From Saprospiraceae bacterium (GTDB taxonomy: Bacteria; Bacteroidota; Bacteroidia; Chitinophagales; Saprospiraceae): a DNA stretch of 36,709 bases. A program made the position numbers and the translations under genes. Numbering within the stretch: the first letter of the stretch is position 1; the number at the start of each line of letters is the position of its first letter. The notes below the pieces were generated by a model. That model was not told the DNA's origin. It did not search any database and worked only from the letters and a program-made list of their open reading frames with translations. Shown here in pieces: positions 34,244 through 36,709 of the stretch. Where the stretch lies: NCBI GenBank assembly GCA_020436785.1, contig JAGQXC010000509.1, positions 1 to 36,709 of the forward strand. The letters are read 5' to 3'.

Positions 34244-35336
34244 AGTTGAAAGGGCTCTGATAAGCCGGAATGGTGAGAAAATCCGGGTCGGTCAAGGTCA
34301 AAATGAATGCTTTCAGGTCTGATTTCTGTTCTGCCGTAAGCTTCAGGGGATAGATCAGAGCGTCTTTATTTAATTGATTGTGGCCGCCACTTAAGTAGTG
34401 ATCCAGCACTTCATCCAGATTCTTAAAGCGGCCGTCATGCATATACGGGGCGGTATATGCCAGGTTGCGCAAGGTAGGTACCCTGAACCGGCCGTTATCA
34501 ATAAACTTGGCGGTAATGGCACCACGACCCGGATCAGGGAACGCATTCAGGTCCTGGATGTCCTCGATGCCGTTGTTGATGTATTCATTGGTCGTAAATA
34601 AAGGGGCATTGTGGCAGTGTGCACATTCCGCATCGGGAAATCCGGATCCAAGGTCAAAAAACATGATGTAACCGTTCAGTTCCTCGTCGGTAAAAAACGT
34701 TTCTTGTCGCTGCACCCGGTCATACTTGGCCTTGCCGGTGGAGACCAGGGTCCGTTCAAACTGGGCAATGGCCTTAGCTGCCAGCTCCTTACTGATCTCA
34801 TCGACATGCGCTATCCCAAAGGCCTCTCGAAATAGCCGGGGGTAATCCGGATGTTTTTTCAGGTCTTCAACGACTTTACTCCAACTGTTATGCAACTCGA
34901 TTTCATCTTCCACCGGGAAAAGTGCCTGTTCTTCAAGGCTGCCCGCCCGGCCATCCCAGAACAGTCCCCGGGTGTAATAGCCCACATTGAGCAGGCTCAT
35001 GGCGCTACGCCGTCCGTTGATGCCATCGATTCCCGGACTCACCGACAGGTCATCGGTAAAACTGGCGTTGGGCAAATGACAACTGGAGCAGGACATGGTG
35101 CTGTCTGCCGACAGGATGGGATCAAAGAATAGCCGGCGCCCCAGGTCAATACCTTCTACCGTCATGGGGTTGTCAGCGGGGATCTCCATCTGGGGAAAGG
35201 TGGCAGGGGCGACCACTTCAAAGGGCTGAGGATGATAAACGAATGAAGTCAGATCACCTGGATCGGGTTTGTCTTTTGAACATTCCATCAAGACAAACAA
35301 GATGAAAAGTAGACCATATGCCGGAACACGCCTCAT
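34242..35336 (-). CDS. Di-heme cytochrome c peroxidase family, MbnH-like lipoprotein
   Basis: A 364-residue lipoprotein (lipobox LMEC, Cys19). Two c-type haem sites are visible: CSSCH at 83-87 and CAHCH at 238-242. Other family blocks are GRRLFFDPILSADSTMSC, the inter-haem segment LLNVGYYTRGLFWDGRAGSLEEQA, and FRVPTLRNLAYTAPYMHDGRF with distal ligands. The family includes bacterial cytochrome c peroxidases, MauG and MbnH. Its ATG overlaps the stop of the MbnP-like gene (ATGA, 4 bp), so the two are translationally coupled. This pairing is what marks it as MbnH-like: in methanotrophs MbnH oxidises a Trp of MbnP to kynurenine, making a copper site. The same chemistry here is inferred from the pairing. 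Confidence 0.88.
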   Translation of the reverse strand: MRRVPAYGLLFILFVLMECSKDKPDPGDLTSFVYHPQPFEVVAPATFPQMEIPADNPMTVEGIDLGRRLFFDPILSADSTMSCSSCHLPNASFTDDLSVSPGIDGINGRRSAMSLLNVGYYTRGLFWDGRAGSLEEQALFPVEDEIELHNSWSKVVEDLKKHPDYPRLFREAFGIAHVDEISKELAAKAIAQFERTLVSTGKAKYDRVQRQETFFTDEELNGYIMFFDLGSGFPDAECAHCHNAPLFTTNEYINNGIEDIQDLNAFPDPGRGAITAKFIDNGRFRVPTLRNLAYTAPYMHDGRFKNLDEVLDHYLSGGHNQLNKDALIYPLKLTAEQKSDLKAFILTLTDPDFLTIPAYQSPFN

Positions 35337-36088
35337 TGAATTTGAACAGATAATGCCGCCACGAGGTTGTCCATAATTTGGGTGATTGGCCCCAGATTGT
35401 TAGGGTTGTGGTTGATCGGACTGGCCGGGATGTTCAGGGCATTGTCCGACTTGAACAGGATGGTTTTATGGTCGACATTGATTTTGATGGCGTTGGAATT
35501 GCTGGCATTGATTTCAATGGGAATGTCAACCGACGCCAGGCGGTAGAGATCATCCATCCCGGTATGATAGATAAATCCCATGTCCGGATTGCCGGTTCCC
35601 AGGGTATCCAAAAATCCTTCCGTCTTGGAAAAGATGTAACTGTTCCAGGCGGTCCAGTAATGGCTCTCCAGGGATAATGGACTGGTGCTTGGGTAATCGG
35701 CGGGTTTGGTGGCGTTGACGGTTGGATTCAAACCAAGACCAAAACCCAGGCGGGTATACTTTCCCGCTTTAATGTCCTTAAATTCCAGCTTAAACCCTTT
35801 AGCTGCATCGGAAGGATTGGTTGATACCGACGTAAGATCCACAAATTCAATCGGAGACAAATCAAGGCGATCCCCGTTCTCAGCGATCAGGTAAATGTCT
35901 GACAAGTAAAAATCCGATTTCGAAAACTGAATCTCCTTTCCATCCGGAGTCAGGTACGAATGCAACAATTCCAGGGGCTCATCACCGTATGAAGCGGTAA
36001 AATCCAGCGACAGGGTACCGGTAGCCGGATCTTTTTTACAAGCTGTCATACCCAACAATACCAGCAGAAGAACGGATAAATATCTCAT
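35333..36088 (-). CDS. MbnP-like copper-binding family lipoprotein
   Basis: A 251-residue lipoprotein from the ATG at 36088 (a TTG two codons upstream is rejected); lipobox MTAC, Cys17. Family features: LSLDFTASYGDEPLELL near the start, QFSKSDFYLSDIYLI, the central GKYTRLGFGLGLNPTVN, and HYWTAWNSYIFSKTEGF, which matches the MbnP region with paired Trp residues, then a beta-rich C-terminus with VDHKTILF. The MbnP family binds copper and is a substrate of its MbnH partner; the two Trp of YWTAWNSY are candidates for oxidation to kynurenine. No methanobactin genes are present, as is common in Bacteroidota. Expected location: periplasm or cell surface. Confidence 0.82.
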   Translation of the reverse strand: MRYLSVLLLVLLGMTACKKDPATGTLSLDFTASYGDEPLELLHSYLTPDGKEIQFSKSDFYLSDIYLIAENGDRLDLSPIEFVDLTSVSTNPSDAAKGFKLEFKDIKAGKYTRLGFGLGLNPTVNATKPADYPSTSPLSLESHYWTAWNSYIFSKTEGFLDTLGTGNPDMGFIYHTGMDDLYRLASVDIPIEINASNSNAIKINVDHKTILFKSDNALNIPASPINHNPNNLGPITQIMDNLVAALSVQIQ

Positions 36089-36123
36089 AGACAATGGTTA
36101 AAACATTCTTATAACAATCGTTA

Positions 36124-36131
36124 CAAAAATA
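36124..36131 (-). promoter_or_regulatory. Candidate -7 promoter element TATTTTTG
   Basis: An exact TAnnTTTG match on the minus strand, 35 bp before the ATG of the MbnP-like gene. A TTTG 16 bp upstream could be the -33 element, though the spacing is short. Confidence 0.45.
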
Positions 36132-36179
36132 ACGTTCTTCCGGTTGTCAAAGATGTAATTCTGGTCACAAATATTTTTT

Positions 36180-36709
36180 GGGTGCGGGGTATGGGGTGGT
36201 GCAATGCTGACAGCAGCGAAGCGCTCGTCAGTAGGTGCGAGGTCAAAGGAAAAGGGAAAAAGGATAATGATGCGTTCCGAAAATCAGGCTGATATTCGAG
36301 TGCCATCATTCATATTAACATATAAACTTATTAACTATTTAACTTGAATCGGGTATGGGGTATGGGGTGCGGGGGTGGTGCAATGCTGACAACAGCGTAG
36401 CGCTCGTCAGTAGGTGCGAGGTCAAAGGGAAAAGGGAAAAAGGATAAAGATGCGTTCCGAAAATCAGGCTGATGTTCGAGTGCCAGCATTCATATTAACA
36501 TATAAACTTATTAACTAATTAACTTGAATCGGGTATGGGGTATGGGGTGCGGGGTATGGGGTATGGGGTGGTGCAATGCTGACAGCAGCGTAGCGCTCGT
36601 CAGTAGGTGCGAGGTCAAAGGAAAAGGGAAAAAGGATAAAGATGCGTTCCGAAAATCAGGCTGATGTTCGAGTGCCATCATTCATATTAACATATAAACT
36701 TATTAACTA
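36180..36709. repeat. Tandem array, about 180-bp unit, three copies running off the window end
   Basis: Each unit has a conserved body of about 150 bp that starts CAATGCTGAC and ends AACTTGAATC (36202-36350, 36381-36530 and 36574 to the window end, the last incomplete), preceded by a variable G-rich spacer of GGGGTAT/GGGGTGC heptads. Periods are 179 and 193 bp, the difference being almost entirely in the number of heptads. Bodies differ at only about ten positions. Within the body, CTGAC...GTCAG can pair around an AGCGCT core. No frame is conserved across copies and no gene is apparent; the 36089-36179 stretch holds the promoter of the MbnP-like gene. Confidence 0.9.
36531..36568 (+). repeat. 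GGGGTAT heptads with G-quadruplex potential
   Basis: Six G-tracts (36531-36533, 36537-36540, 36544-36547, 36551-36554, 36558-36561, 36565-36568) separated by exactly three bases (TAT or TGC). Four consecutive GGGG-N3 tracts meet the G-quadruplex pattern. A shorter version is at 36351-36375 and a minimal one at 36180-36196. Confidence 0.8.

Noticed and set aside
36121-36309. A 62-codon minus-strand frame in the tandem array
   Set aside because: It crosses the repeat boundary and is not kept in the other copies, so coding is unlikely.
36180-36709. CRISPR array
   Set aside because: The repeated unit is about 150-180 bp with short low-complexity spacers, not 25-40 bp repeats with unique spacers, and there are no cas genes.

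Overview
The window looks like chromosomal DNA of a Bacteroidota member, probably from the Saprospiria (Lewinella/Haliscomenobacter-like). This rests on the gene families present (DUF5916 barrel, DUF4407, MbnP/MbnH pair, SRREFLK-type Tat oxidoreductase, many lipoproteins with short lipoboxes), the near absence of Shine-Dalgarno sequences, and TAnnTTTG-like -7 promoter elements. The taxon is inferred; there is no rRNA or marker gene here. No tRNA, rRNA, IS element, phage or CRISPR array was seen.

Layout. (a) 1-2081, minus: a Gfo/Idh/MocA oxidoreductase followed by a GH43/GH130-like propeller lipoprotein cut by the window edge. (b) 2267-4775, plus: a secreted acetylxylan-esterase-like hydrolase and a small lipoprotein. 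(c) 4798-14005, a long minus-strand run: nitrilase-family amidase, PAP2 phosphatase, TSUP transporter, DUF1801 protein, two serine beta-lactamase-like hydrolases on either side of a DUF5916 outer-membrane barrel, and a DUF4407 membrane protein. (d) 14187-15943: an unrecognised 200-residue protein convergent with a Tat-exported HisC-like aminotransferase. (e) 16131-25625, plus: GMC oxidoreductase, polysaccharide deacetylase, GH92 glycosidase, an (alpha/alpha)6-barrel lipoprotein, a PhoD-like phosphatase and a DoxX-like membrane protein. (f) 25657-33533: a signalling or conflict-like block with a 1098-residue caspase/hydrolase fusion flanked by two paralogous four-helix membrane proteins, then a membrane-anchored class III cyclase with TPRs and a GNAT acetyltransferase. 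(g) 33534-34241: about 700 bp of non-coding DNA crowded with hairpins and direct repeats. (h) 34242-36088, minus: an MbnH-like di-heme peroxidase and its MbnP-like partner. (i) 36180 to the end: a tandem array of about 180-bp units separated by GGGGTAT heptads.

Most interesting points. The GH92 enzyme has Gln where family members carry the catalytic-acid Glu, a change I recall from mannosyl-phosphate-uncapping GH92s, and it is followed by a phosphatase; the block 17777-25061 may therefore act on phosphomannan-type glycans. The caspase-family protein carries a C-terminal lipase-like domain whose nucleophile Ser is replaced by Gly, and it sits between two copies of a small membrane protein family. 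The non-coding hairpin cluster and the G-rich tandem array have no explanation from the genes around them.
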